Shown here: positions 35,534-45,763 of the stretch, piece by piece
Layout: each line of letters starts with the position of its first letter
Position numbering within the stretch: the first letter of the stretch is position 1
NCBI GenBank assembly: GCA_002104935.1
Contig: MCGT01000001.1
Span: forward strand, 1 to 64,000
Reading direction: 5' to 3'
Length of the DNA stretch: 64,000 bases
Source: Hesseltinella vesiculosa
Lineage: Eukaryota; Mucoromycota; Mucoromycetes; Mucorales; Cunninghamellaceae
Made by a program: the position numbers and the translations under genes
The notes under the pieces: model-generated
Databases searched by the model: none
The model's input: only the letters and a program-made list of their open reading frames with translations
What the model was told of the DNA's origin: nothing

Positions 35534-36712
35534 TTTTAAATCAAGCCACCCTACTGCCGTTCCTCTTGCGGCTACTGCTGTTGCCGTTCCTATTGTGGTT
35601 GCTGCTGCCGCCGCCGCCGCTGTTTCTGATGTCCCTGCTGGTGCAGTTCCTCTTCTTGCCGCTGCCTCTGCAGCAGCAGCAGCTGTTATTGCTGATGTTC
35701 CCCCCCTGAAGTTGCTGTCTCTGCTGTTGCTGCTGCCGCTGCTGTTCCACATGCTTCTGCTTCTGCTGTGGCTACCGTTCCCACTGCTTCTGCCACTCTT
35801 CCTGTTGCTGCTGCCGCTGCTCCCGCTACCACCCTTCCTGGCGACGCTCTTCCTGGCGCTGCTACTCAAGCTCCTGCCACTTGTGCTCCTGTTGCTGTCC
35901 CTGTCCCTTCTCGCGTTGCTGGCCAAAAGCGATGCGGAACGGAGACGAAAAAGAACGTTTTTCTGGTAAGCATCCTTCATTTTAAAGAAAATGACGTTTT
36001 CCAAGTCACACTTACACTGATTGCTTTCCCATATTATTTTTGTAAACCGTCGTGGCGTGAAGTGTAAGTTGTTGAAAAAAAAAACAAGCGGACTGAATGG
36101 CCTACCAAATTGGGGTAACGCACGTTTTTAATTTTCTTAGTTCGATGCTCGTTTGGCGCCTCCACCACTGTCCGGGCCGTCTGCCCATCAAGCTCCCTTG
36201 GTTGTGGCCCTATTTTGCTCGCTCTCCCTGGCGCTGTTTTGGTCCCAGGCCCTGTTCCTGGCCACTGGCCCATACTAGTCAAGTTATGCCGCTGTCTCCG
36301 CCTGCCCCCTGCCCCTGCTCTGCGCAAGCTCAGTAAAAGGCGCATGCAAGGTAAGTCATAAAAAAAAAACGCTCGTGCTGTTGACTAGTCATTATTTTTT
36401 TTTCTGCTCTTAGGCAAGCTTGCTCTCCAACGCCGCCCAGCTGGACGTCAGCCCAAGCCCAACCCTCTCCCCTTCCGCCCTTGCCGCGCCAACACTGTGG
36501 CAGCATCGGCTGCCAAGAGGGCGGTAAAGACAATGGTGGACTCTTCTGCTGCTGAGTGGTCCAGCAGCTGTGCACTGGCTAGCCGTGAACGGGCAAACCT
36601 TGCCATGGCTAATCTGGCTTTCCGATCCATGGGACATCGTGCCCTATCTAACCGTACCCTGGCAAGCCATGGGGTCCCCTTTGACATTTTAAAAAATAGG
36701 AAGACGAAATAA
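35523..36712 (+). pseudogene. Decayed Ala/Pro-rich reading frame next to the MITE-like element
   Basis: Not recognised. Codons rich in GCT/GCC/CCT give an Ala/Val/Pro-rich chain from about 35523. The frame jumps at a C7 run (35700-35706) from VIADVPP to EVAVSAVAAAAA and then continues to GTETKKNVFL before a GTAAGC donor (about 35966). Downstream blocks (about 36140-36350 and 36415-36712) need another frame change to stay open, ending RTLASHGVPFDILKNRKTK. Two frame breaks and low complexity argue for a pseudogene or chance repeat-derived frame. It begins inside the arm of the foldback element. Confidence 0.35.
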
Positions 36713-36765
36713 AGCATATACCACCGTTTGAATCGGTGTGATATTTTTCATATGACGGAGCTATG

Positions 36766-36833
36766 ATTAGTGATTCTGAAAAAACCAAATCAATAGGTGG
36801 ATGTCACCAAGCCAAACTGTGAAGGATCATGCT
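36766..36833. repeat. Weak relic of the MITE-like arm
   Basis: TGATTCTGAAAAAACC, then TCAATAGGTGGATG and ACCAAGCCAAACT follow the same order as the arm at 53260-53310 (TGATGCTGAAAAAATC, CCATTGGCGATTG, CCCGGCCAACT). Identity is low. Confidence 0.4.
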
Positions 36834-36958
36834 TTGACTTCCCTTTTCCCCCAGCTAAAAAATTTACTAAAAAGAGCATGAGCCATCTACACTTCGGAGT
36901 TACAAATGACAGACAAGCAATCCACTATGGAAAAAAAGAAAACTCCGTTACCAATCAG

Positions 36959-37017
36959 AACGTGTGTTAAGTGTTGGCTAAAAGCACCAGTTACCGGATA
37001 AAAGCATTAAACACGTT
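36959..37017 (-). ncRNA. Inverted repeat 3' of Fanzor copy 2; candidate guide-RNA/3'-UTR structure
   Basis: AACGTGTGTTAA (36959-36970) and TTAAACACGTT (37007-37017) can form an 11-bp stem with one bulge around a 36-nt loop. TnpB and Fanzor guide RNAs are typically encoded at or past the nuclease gene's 3' end, so position and structure fit. Nothing in the sequence proves transcription. It may equally be a 3'-UTR stem. Confidence 0.3.
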
Positions 37018-37076
37018 CTTGCCAGAGCAGACGGTAACCCCTTTTGCAGGGTTGCTTTGGTGAATAAATATGAAAA

Positions 37077-40000
37077 CTAAGCGGTAGGAGAGGTTGGAGG
37101 GCGTCGGCGTGGGCAAAAGGCCAGGGGGCGTTGCTTGTGTTGGAAAAAGTGTTGACCAATGGACACCATATTGCAGGCCGCCATGACATCCCGGTCAAAG
37201 ATGACCACACAGGAGCTGCAGCGCAGAAGTCCATAAATCTTGCCACCATTCACGACTGGGTTTTTGGTTGGGCCATGGCAGATAGAGCAGAGCTGCATTG
37301 AAGAAAAAGAATGAGCCACCTCGTTGCTGACATGCTTTTTTTTTTTTACCCACCTTGCTTGTTTTGAACTCATTCAGTGAGATAACAGCAAGCTTGCCCT
37401 GTCGTTGTCGGTTTTCCAATTGGTCAAACACCAGGGAAGACGAGCCAGGAAGTTGCTTTTTGAGCGGGGCGGCGACCTTCCGGCCCTTGAGGCCATCACC
37501 AAAGAGTATTAATGGAACTCTTTCGCTGGGAAACTTTGTCACACCGTGACGAATGCGTGTGTTTGGCTTCATTTGCGGTGCAGGTCTACAATGGAAAAAT
37601 AAGCCCACCTGGACCTCCTGAATACTACGACAACTTGCCTCTTTTCTTCCATTTCATTGATCAGATCAATGCGGTGGTCACGGTCGAGGTCGCGTTGGGT
37701 GCGCATGGTATGTAATGTTGCTTCCCATAGATCCATCGTCCCAGGTAGCATCGAGCCAGCAGAGTATTTTAACAGATTTTCGGTCTTCACGATAGAAACA
37801 TCCAGCGCGGCAAGGTGTTCCACCATCGCCTTCTTGGCCATGCTGATCTTGAAGGCCTTTTTCTTCCGAGCTTTCTTCTGACGCTTGCGCCGATTGCGGT
37901 GGGTACGTTTGCGGTGGCCACGCACATTGCGCTGGGACTTGACATACTTCTTGGACAGTCCAGCAAGAACACTGGCAACGTATGCGACACCCCGCTGGCG
38001 CCCTCTGTAAGCATTGAAGCGGTCGATGGAATGCTGAAGGCCGTAAAAGTCGAAGAAGAGTGGGAGACGATCGAGCAGGTATTGGATTCGGATGTCATAT
38101 TCGGAGGCGCTGGTGCTTCGGTGGGAAGGGATGGCAGCCTCCAGCTGATGGAACGGTAATTGCTGACCTCGGAAAGAGTATGTCGTGGAAACCTTGCGTC
38201 GTTCCAATTGTTGGATTCGTCGCTGCGTTCCACATTGCGAGCGGTATTCCTTTGCTGATACCTTGATGACTCGGTAAGGCAGATGGTGAGACTGGGGGAT
38301 CGGGGTGGTAGGATCGGCATCGTCAATCATAGGCATAGAGAGATTTCCTTGTTCCATATCAGTGCTGCCAGTGGCGTTGTCAAAGTCCTGATGTTGATGT
38401 GCAGGCTGAGCAGTACGAATAGGACATGGGGTGTCGATAGCCATTTGTTCTTCGTCATTATCGTTATCGGGTTCACCTTCACCTGCAGAGTCTTCGTCAT
38501 CCCGGGTTTCAGGGAGCATAGAAAGTGGATAAGGGGTGCCATAGCTTCCGGTGACGATGGCACGGCGGCCTGGATCGACGGCGACCATGTCGAAGCGATC
38601 GACCAGTTCGGTATCCCAGTGGTCCAGGCTGGGCAGCTTCATCGTTGGGCGATGCGTGGTTGGCAAACGAATAAATTCAAAGCAGCACGAAACGCCATCA
38701 CACCAAATGTGGCAAGCAAACAGTGGACGGTTGTATAGTATACCCTCAAGCATGTCCTGGACACTAGGTGAGAAGAACAAGAAAAAAGTTGGAAGTTGTT
38801 TTTTTTTTTTTTTTTGGTGTCTGCAAAACTTGCCTCCCGTACCCAGGGCCGCCAAAGTTGAACTTCTCCATGTGGAACACCTTGAAAAACATGGGCAAGG
38901 CACGGATGAATGCGGCGTCGGGTTCACCAGCCATATCATTGTTGCCTGCTTCACCACCAGCGGTAGCCACAGCGTGACCAGGAGCATCGCATTCGGCTAG
39001 GTATTTGATCGTGTCGGGTAGGATGGAGATGAATCGGCGTCCAAAGTGGGGCTCAGGAAGGATGGTAAGCTTTGGGCATTTTTTGGGGTTGGCATTGGGC
39101 TGGGACTTGTACTGCTCGTATTGCTTGTTGATGTTGGTGTAGACAAGCAAGGCACTGCTAGGATTTCGGGACAGAGTTGTTGATGTCAATTTACCAACGT
39201 AGTGGGGTTTCAAGGCCAGTGTTTTCGCCTTCACATCGGCAATCGCCGCTTCTTCGGCAGACACGCCAGGGACACTGTTTGTGGCCGATCCAGATGTGAC
39301 CCCTGATTGATGGTGGGAGGGTCTTTCTGCGAAGTTTGTGTAGATGTCATCCACCTGCTGGTCAATATGAGGGATCTGAAAGAGACAAAAAAAAGTCAGA
39401 ACACATTCCCTTTTTTGGTACCGCCCTTTTAAAAAACTTACTTGGACATCCGTGATGGCAAAGGAGAATCGAATAAACTTCTTGACCTTTTTCTCAAAGT
39501 CGATCACCAAGCAATTGGAGTAAGCGGTGGCAAGCGTTGACAAACATGGCCCAAAAGTACCTCCATAGAATTTATGCGGGTGATGGAAGTGATGGCTGCG
39601 GTCATCAGCAGGAATGAGTAGGGCTGCATTGTCGAGCGGATCCATGCCGTGGTGGTCGTTGGGGTTGTACACGATGTTTGGGTGGTCGCGGACAAACTGG
39701 TTCCAGTGAGGCAGAAAGGTGGGAGGAAGGCTTCGCAGGATGTGAGCGTTGGTGATCCCCGGTCGCCGCGGGTTGCGGGGATAGATGAGCTGCGAGATGG
39801 ACAGGAGACCGTTCTGGCTGATCATGATGCTTTTAAAGTCAGACGGGTGAGTGAGAGCGAAATGGTTGATAAACAATTGGAGGCGGAAAAGGATGTTCTT
39901 GTTGCAGGCGCTGGTCGATTCTATGTTGCGCTTCAAAGCGAGCTTGAACGGTTGCCGGACGGCATCTTCAAAGCTTTTTTTTATCGTGTAGCGCTCACCA

Positions 40001-40419
40001 CCTGGCATCATTTCGTTGATGTAATCCTTCTTGTTCATGCGATGGTAAGGACAGAGGCGGCTGGCAGACGAACAGTGTCCCATTTGGCCGCATGTGGCAC
40101 ACGGTCCCACAGCATCAGGATTTCGCTCATCTTCTTGGCGCAGCCGTCTCCCCTCGGCGCGATCGTTTTGTTCCTGTTGTTGGGCACGTCGTTGTGGCGT
40201 GGGCCCAGTTTCCCGTCCTACGAAGATGGGTAAAGAAAAAGACATGATGGAAGTGATGGATGACTTACTTTGACGATAGACTTTTGCTTGTGACCAAACA
40301 GTGTAGAATTGTTCGGTGGTCATCCAAGCTTGGCCCAACTGATCAGGCAACGCCCGGCGGAAATCTTCTTCAGGGATGTGGCACAGAGTTACGTAGACGG
40401 ATTGAAGAAGCGATTGCAT
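37077..40419 (-). CDS. Fanzor-type (TnpB-related) RuvC endonuclease, copy 2, six exons
   Basis: Predicted eukaryotic TnpB-like nuclease, apparently intact. Introns: 40218-40268; about 39376-39441; 38764-38833 (GC-AG donor AG|GCAAGT); about 37571-37638; 37293-37353. An N-terminal Cys cluster (CATCGQMGHC...CPYH) leads to a long helical region. RuvC-I is MVAVDPGRR (Asp codon 38574-38576). It is followed by an acidic insert (DEDSAGEGEPDNDNDEE) and a basic, NLS-like stretch (KRTHRNRRKRQKKARKKK). RuvC-II is ISLNEFKTSK (Glu codon 37369-37371). The zinc ribbon is CSIC...CSSC, then RuvC-III FDRDVMAACNM (Asp codon 37188-37190). The FY...RF.AY block before RuvC-II aligns with the gene at the window start, but overall similarity is low. 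It is divergent from TRS65. RNA-guided cleavage is known for the family and inferred here. Confidence 0.85.
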
Positions 40420-41064
40420 CAGGGAAAGATAGAAATTGAGCAGAAATAAAGAAAAAGATAGAAGAGCCTAGATAAACAAACAAACAAAAAGAATCGCGTG
40501 TTGCGGAAGATCAAACCAATGTCATGCCAGTGAGCATGACCGCCAATCACATCCTTAGCCCTTTTTTTACTACGTACCTTTCTTTTTGAAATATAAAATG
40601 AAGTAGCGTACCATCAATGATAAAGGTAGCACTCTTTGCCTATCTCTATTGCTCATTTTACTGTGCTTCTTAAATAAAAACTTAACACTGCCTGGCAAAC
40701 CAAACCACGAAAAAAAAAAATTCAGGCCCCAGAGTCATCCTCAGTTAAACAAAAATGCTCCAGATTGGAGAAGTTGCGACTATCCATATCATTCTGTCTA
40801 TTTCACGCATTCCTCTCCCTATGCCTTACCATGCTTGGTCTATAAATCCAAGGTGGTAAAAATAACATGCTTTGCAGAAAGATGCGACAAATTCTTTTCT
40901 GCAAGCGGATCATGTTAGTGCGCTTAGTAGCGCATATGCAGCTGGCTATTTGATTGGTTGCGCTGTTTTTTTCTTCTCAAATTTTCCATAGTGAATCATT
41001 TCGCCAGTCGTGCCTTATTTTTTGTCTCTCTCTTTCTTTTTTTTTTTTTGCAGCGTATTGGCAC
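40420..41064. promoter_or_regulatory. Divergent region between Fanzor copy 2 and TRS65
   Basis: About 645 bp between two start codons. It holds a CAAA microsatellite (about 40471-40489) and a T11 run before 41050. No reading frame looks coding. Confidence 0.4.
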
Positions 41065-43409
41065 ATGGCATCAAACTCGAATATTTCGACAGAACTGTTC
41101 TTTAATGAGCTTTCTTTCAAAGTAATAATTCCAAACTTGGATTACAGCAAAGACAACCAAGTAACCTTTGATAAAATCATCAATTCCCCTGAACTACGTT
41201 CGTTTGCATTTTATGGCAAGTTTTAGTCGTTTGACTGACGAGAAAAATCAATGCGCTAACTGGCAAACACGCTCCCCCTATTGTAGATGAACAACTACGA
41301 GTGTACCTATATGTGCGTCTGCCATGTCACATTGCTGGGTCTGGCCCAGACGTAACCGAAGCAGTGCATCACTTTTTCCAGCAACTCGATGTCCACTTGG
41401 AAGCTTCTATCCAGGACATGTCAACACATCATTCATCTCTGAGTAATGCCTCAGCGGCATCCACCGCCTTGTCCGCTGCATCTAGTGCACCCACTTCACC
41501 TCAGCTCACCAAACGTGACGTCGGCCGCCCCAACACAGAATTGCCACCCTTTTACTCCCATACGTACAACGGTCGTGGTCAAGATCCTGATCCCCTCTTT
41601 TTTGAACATGATCAAGCCCATTGCTGCCTCTTTCCTATCGACATTCCCATCGGTAAGCTCTCTTGTCCGGCTTATTTTTTTATGAAAAAAAAAAGAGCGG
41701 AAACCACCTTTCTAACCGGTTTTTCTAACGTCAGTGTATATGAAATCAAGAGGCAACGCGCCAGGGCTAGCCATTCATTGTAGCATCGCCTACCGACCAT
41801 TACCAGCAAAGGATACCTCTTACAAGGAACAAGCTGAGCTAGATCAAGCTGAATATGACGTTAGCCTGTTTGATACAGTCGATTTGTTGCAAGGCCTTGG
41901 CGAAGGTACATGAACAGCAAAATATAGCAAATCTGACATATCACACACTTTTTTTTTTTGTTAGACCCGATCTTTTCTGTTTCTGGCAACAACCCACCTT
42001 CGCAACATTTTATTATGGAAAATCGAGGGCGCCAGCCTAACGGCAATGACGCTGCGCCTACGCCATTGACGGCATCCACCAGCACACCGTCCCAGTTCAT
42101 GACTCTGCGCACCCAAGTTTTTGAGTCCATCCCTCTCCGCTCTGGCGTCACTGTGAAAATGCGCACCACCAACGCAAACGTCACCGACAAGACTGTCATG
42201 ATGTCTGTGGAACTGGAGAACCCTATTGAAGCTGGCTGCGAGTTTCTAGCTACGCATATGGACGTGCAAGTGTCCAATGCTGTGGTCACCCCCGCCTTCA
42301 CCAAAGATGTAAGCTTGGAGGTTACAATGGAAGGAAAGGAAAGATGAAAAAAAGAATCGTTACAATTTTTTTTTGTTATTGCTATTTCGTAGATGGCCCA
42401 GCCTGAACTGCTGAACAGATCCGATCAGATGGTATTTGTGTACAACGTGACGCTCTTGGAAGATGGATCCACCAAACCGCCTACCGCGGCGAAACGAATC
42501 TTCACGCCTCGCCGACCCACCGTGTCAACGGCACCCATTCCACCACCTCAAGACGAACGCATCCAGCCACAACGCGTGGTCATCCAAATCTATGGCTCAC
42601 CCATTATCCATGGCTGCCAGGCCCAAGCCCTTCGATCCAAGTGGAACACCATGCTCGATGTGTCTTGCCTTCGCCAACGAAGAGAAGATGCTGCTGACCC
42701 TCGCTTCCAGGCCCTACTAACGTCTTTGACAAGAACACAGACATCTGTCGCAAACAGCACTGCAGGTTCACCCAGCCGCTCGCTTGCTAGCCCAGCCTCG
42801 TACCACTCGGACTACAAGCGCATCAGCCGCCCCAACAGCGATTTCTCAGGACCTGTATCCAAAGGAGGATCCTCGATGCGACGTGCGCCCGAAATGGAAG
42901 TTGCCGACGGCATTGTCATCAGCTTCACGGCCCCAGACACAGTTATGGTTGGTAAAATATTCTCACTTCAGCTCTTTATTGTCAATCGGTCTAAGCACAC
43001 CCGTCGATTCCAAGTCATGATACCCAATCGCCGTCCCCAGCCACCTTCAGACGTTCTCCTTGGCAAATCAAACATGCCTATTCTACCACAGCAATCGCCT
43101 GTTGACCCTTTCATGGAGGAGTCGGGTAAAGCAAAGAGAGAACGCATGAACGTAGCTGACCTCTTTCCTTCCCATTTAGAATTCCTGCGCCAGTACTTTG
43201 AAAACGAAACCCATGAAGCTGACATCATCAGCCTAGAAAACAACATCAACCTTTGCCCCTTGGGTCCGTCGACCTCCCAGACCGTTGATATTCGATTTAT
43301 TGCCGTCAAGGAAAAACTGCACACGGTGGATCTCGTTCAACTTGTGGATCAAGACACCGGATTTGTCACCAATCTGCGCCATGTTTTGGAGGTATTTGTA
43401 GAGCATTAG
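41065..43409 (+). CDS. TRS65: TRAPPII subunit Trs65-like protein, multi-exon
   Basis: Subunit of the TRAPPII tethering/Rab-GEF complex at the late Golgi. The start MASNSNISTELFFNEL lies just after a T-rich tract. Exons continue with YLYVRLPCHIAG, a Ser/Ala-rich loop, the beta-rich middle, and the C-terminal immunoglobulin-like region ending DIISLENNINLCPLGPS...TVDIRFIAVKEKL...VDQDTGFV. That pattern of bipartite beta strands is characteristic of the Trs65 family. Introns lie near 41216-41286 (donor G|GCAAGT, likely GC-AG), 41652-41735, 41907-41965 and 42309-42393. A Ser/Pro-rich insert (about 42730-42880) interrupts the C-terminal half. The family call rests on the C-terminal block and general architecture. 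Confidence 0.8.
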
Positions 43410-43578
43410 GTCCAGCTTTATTCTACTCAATAAAACGGCCCTCCGCTGTACAAGGAGAAGACTTGGTGCCACCTCTATCACACGCATACCCAATTCCTGG
43501 CGGCCGACACACCTCAGCCCAGTCGATGAAGTAGGAATAGAAACGTGGCGTTTTTATTATAGCTGCCTGACGTGTCAG

Positions 43579-44583
43579 TTATAACCAGGACACCTTGAAG
43601 GTAGAATCATGGTCCTTGTTAAATATATCCTTGTAAAGCTCTAGGCGGCGGGCGTTTCGATAACGGTAGCCACCAGCAGCTTCCAGTTTTTCCTTGGTGA
43701 GAACAGAAACGCACATGTCATCGTCCAGCTTGTCGCGGCACTCGGCGATGATTTCGCCAAATGGATCAATGACCATCGCGTGGCCGCCCTTGAGCTGGTC
43801 ATCATCCATACCGATGGGGTTGGTAAAGACAGCGTAAATGCCATTGTCATAGGCGCGAGCTGGCAGCCACTTCATCAGCCAGCCTCGGGACTTGGGACCA
43901 TCCAATTCTTGGCGCAGTCGCACAGGATCTACGTGGCGCTGTTCCCACAGCTTCGGGTCTACAAAACCTCGGCCAGGACCTTTCGAGGGAGTGCAGCCTG
44001 TGACATGGGGCATGAAAATGACCTCGGCCCCCAGAAGAGTAGTAGCACGTACATTTTCAATGACATTGTTGTCGTAGCAGATCAGAATCCCGCATTTCCA
44101 GCCAAACAGGTCAAACACCACGTAGCTGTCGCCAGGGCTAAGGAACTTGCTAATGAATGGATGCAGTTTGCGGAACTTGGCGACAAATTCTTGGCCATGA
44201 ACGCATACGTAGGTGTTGTAGATCTTGCCTTCAGAGTCCTTTTCATACAGTCCAGCCAAAATTGCAATGTTGAGGCGTGTTGACATATCCATGAGGGCTT
44301 GAACACTTGGGCCATCTGGGACAAACTCTGCCACCTCGAGCAACTCATCATACGTCAGGCGCTTAGCAAACGTGTAACCCGGGATACAGCATTCGTTGAA
44401 GCTGATGACTTGGCAACCGTTGCTCTTGGCCTCGGTTGCATATCGCTCCATCAGATCCAGGTTGTATTTCTTGTCTCCGTTTTTGTTTTCGAATTGAACA
44501 GCAGCAACCTTCATCGTGCTCCGTGTTGAGGCTAAAAATGAAGTTTTTAAAAAAGTATGAAAGAGTGTTGTCCTTTGCATCAA
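43579..44583 (-). CDS. Carbon-nitrogen hydrolase (nitrilase superfamily), single exon
   Basis: Hydrolyses a non-peptide C-N bond; the substrate is unknown. The Glu-Lys-Cys triad is visible: Glu in VISFNECCIPGY, Lys in KFRKLHPF, Cys in CGILICYDNNVIENVR. The chain of about 310 residues from MKVAAVQFENKNGD (44514) spans the whole alpha-beta-beta-alpha domain and ends KDHDSTFKVSWL. An earlier in-frame ATG (44583) adds a Thr/Ser/Arg-rich, acid-free leader (MMQRTTLFHTFLKTSFLAST), which could direct import into mitochondria. The region with CTPSKGPGRGFVDP and RGWLMKWLPARAYDNG is seen in fungal and bacterial aliphatic-amidase/N-carbamoyl hydrolase-like members. No intron is needed. Confidence 0.9.
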   Translation of the reverse strand: MMQRTTLFHTFLKTSFLASTRSTMKVAAVQFENKNGDKKYNLDLMERYATEAKSNGCQVISFNECCIPGYTFAKRLTYDELLEVAEFVPDGPSVQALMDMSTRLNIAILAGLYEKDSEGKIYNTYVCVHGQEFVAKFRKLHPFISKFLSPGDSYVVFDLFGWKCGILICYDNNVIENVRATTLLGAEVIFMPHVTGCTPSKGPGRGFVDPKLWEQRHVDPVRLRQELDGPKSRGWLMKWLPARAYDNGIYAVFTNPIGMDDDQLKGGHAMVIDPFGEIIAECRDKLDDDMCVSVLTKEKLEAAGGYRYRNARRLELYKDIFNKDHDSTFKVSWL

Positions 44584-45164
44584 CCGGAGTATTTAAGGCT
44601 TCATTAGCCCGTGATTTCGGCCATGTGGGGTTTTTTTTTTTTTTTTTTAGTTTTTTGCGTTTTATTTTGTTGAACGTGTCGATGCGAAACTGGGGAATCT
44701 GAGATGTAGTTGTATTTTCTATTTTTAATAACAGCTATTTTTAAACGCGTGGCGGACCCTGATGACAAAGAAAAGATGGATGGAAGGGTCAGTTCCGTCA
44801 CTGAGCCACCGTTGTCTTCCCCCCTTCCAATCTTCCCAGGTTCCAAGTTGAGGTAATACCAACTGTAGCGTTATTTTCTGATGTCATCTATTTATTTCCA
44901 GATGAGAGTTATCAGACATTCTGTCTGTAACAAAGTCGGAAGCATCGATGCATGAGCAAAATATCACATCCCAGTTTAGACGGACTTACACTCTTTCCAT
45001 GAATAAGTGGCGGCTCTCCTGGAAGACAGGTGGCGGACTTTGGATTTCCGAGTGTCGCACAAGCCAAGACAAATTTGGCGCAACTTTTTTTTTTCTTTTG
45101 TCAGGATGACCAAATGCATAAAGTCGCATTTTGAGAAGTTGCCTTTTTCCACGATCCTTGGTGC
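44584..45164. other. Gene-free stretch upstream of the nitrilase-family gene
   Basis: Contains a T17 tract (about 44632-44649) and AT-rich DNA. Short frames are not convincing. Confidence 0.4.
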
Positions 45165-45560
45165 TTGTGCTTCTGGTGTTGTTCAAATCAGCATGAGAAG
45201 TCCACCTACAGGGAACAAAAAAGCAAACTTGATCAAGTTACCTACAAACACATTGGCATCGGCACAAACACTCACCACTACATCACCTTCTTGAATGAGG
45301 TCATGAATACAGTATCAGGCTCAGCGCGCACCTTCACTTCAGCCGAAATTCATCAGGTTGCTACACAGCAAATTTATGATTTTTGCCATAGCCAAAATTT
45401 GTTGTTTGTATGAATCTACTTGTAAGTCATTAGTACACCGAGGCTCAATGAGTCAAGTGGGCAAGACGCGCAAAAGATGAGATTCCCACTGGAAAAACAA
45501 CCATGCTTGTTGAAGCTCATTGGCAAAGGCACATACAAAAAAATCCACTGCTTTGCAGTT
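45165..45560 (+). pseudogene. MULE-type transposase relic
   Basis: Two frame-shifted pieces fit the C-terminal part of Mutator-like transposases found in fungi. The first has HIGIGTNTHHYITFLNEV...FTSAEIHQVATQQIYDFC (to 45413). The second, in another frame, has WARRAKDEIPTGKTTMLVEAHW (about 45455-45524); the KTTM.VEAHW block normally precedes the SWIM zinc region. Stops and a frame change separate them, and no catalytic DDE core remains. The family call is from memory of the motif and is moderate. Confidence 0.45.
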
Positions 45561-45763
45561 GAAGGTCTCACTTTTTTCTCTCTCGAGTCCATCTGCATCA
45601 TCACCATCGACCAAGAACAGGCTACTTGGATTTTGTTATGATATGAAGGCAATGCCGACGACTTATCCTCTAACAGGAAGTCACTCTTCTTTATTTCTTT
45701 ACAAACAGGAAGCAGGAGTAATGCATTTACTTTCGGCTGACGATCTTGGAGGCGGCTTGGGCA

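Larger units (their letters stand above)
36713..37076. other. 3' flank of Fanzor copy 2
   Basis: No coding frame. It contains a weak relative of the MITE-like arm (36766-36833) and a strong inverted repeat (36959-37017) lying 60 nt after the Fanzor stop codon on that gene's strand. Confidence 0.5.

Noticed and set aside
35474..36004. Minus-strand Ser/Arg/Gly-rich frame
   Set aside because: Low-complexity shadow of the GCT/GTT-rich repeat. It runs into the foldback arm and has no recognisable domain.
36421..36712. Basic Ala/Arg-rich exon as a histone-like or ribosomal protein
   Set aside because: No histone-fold or ribosomal motif, and upstream frames are broken.
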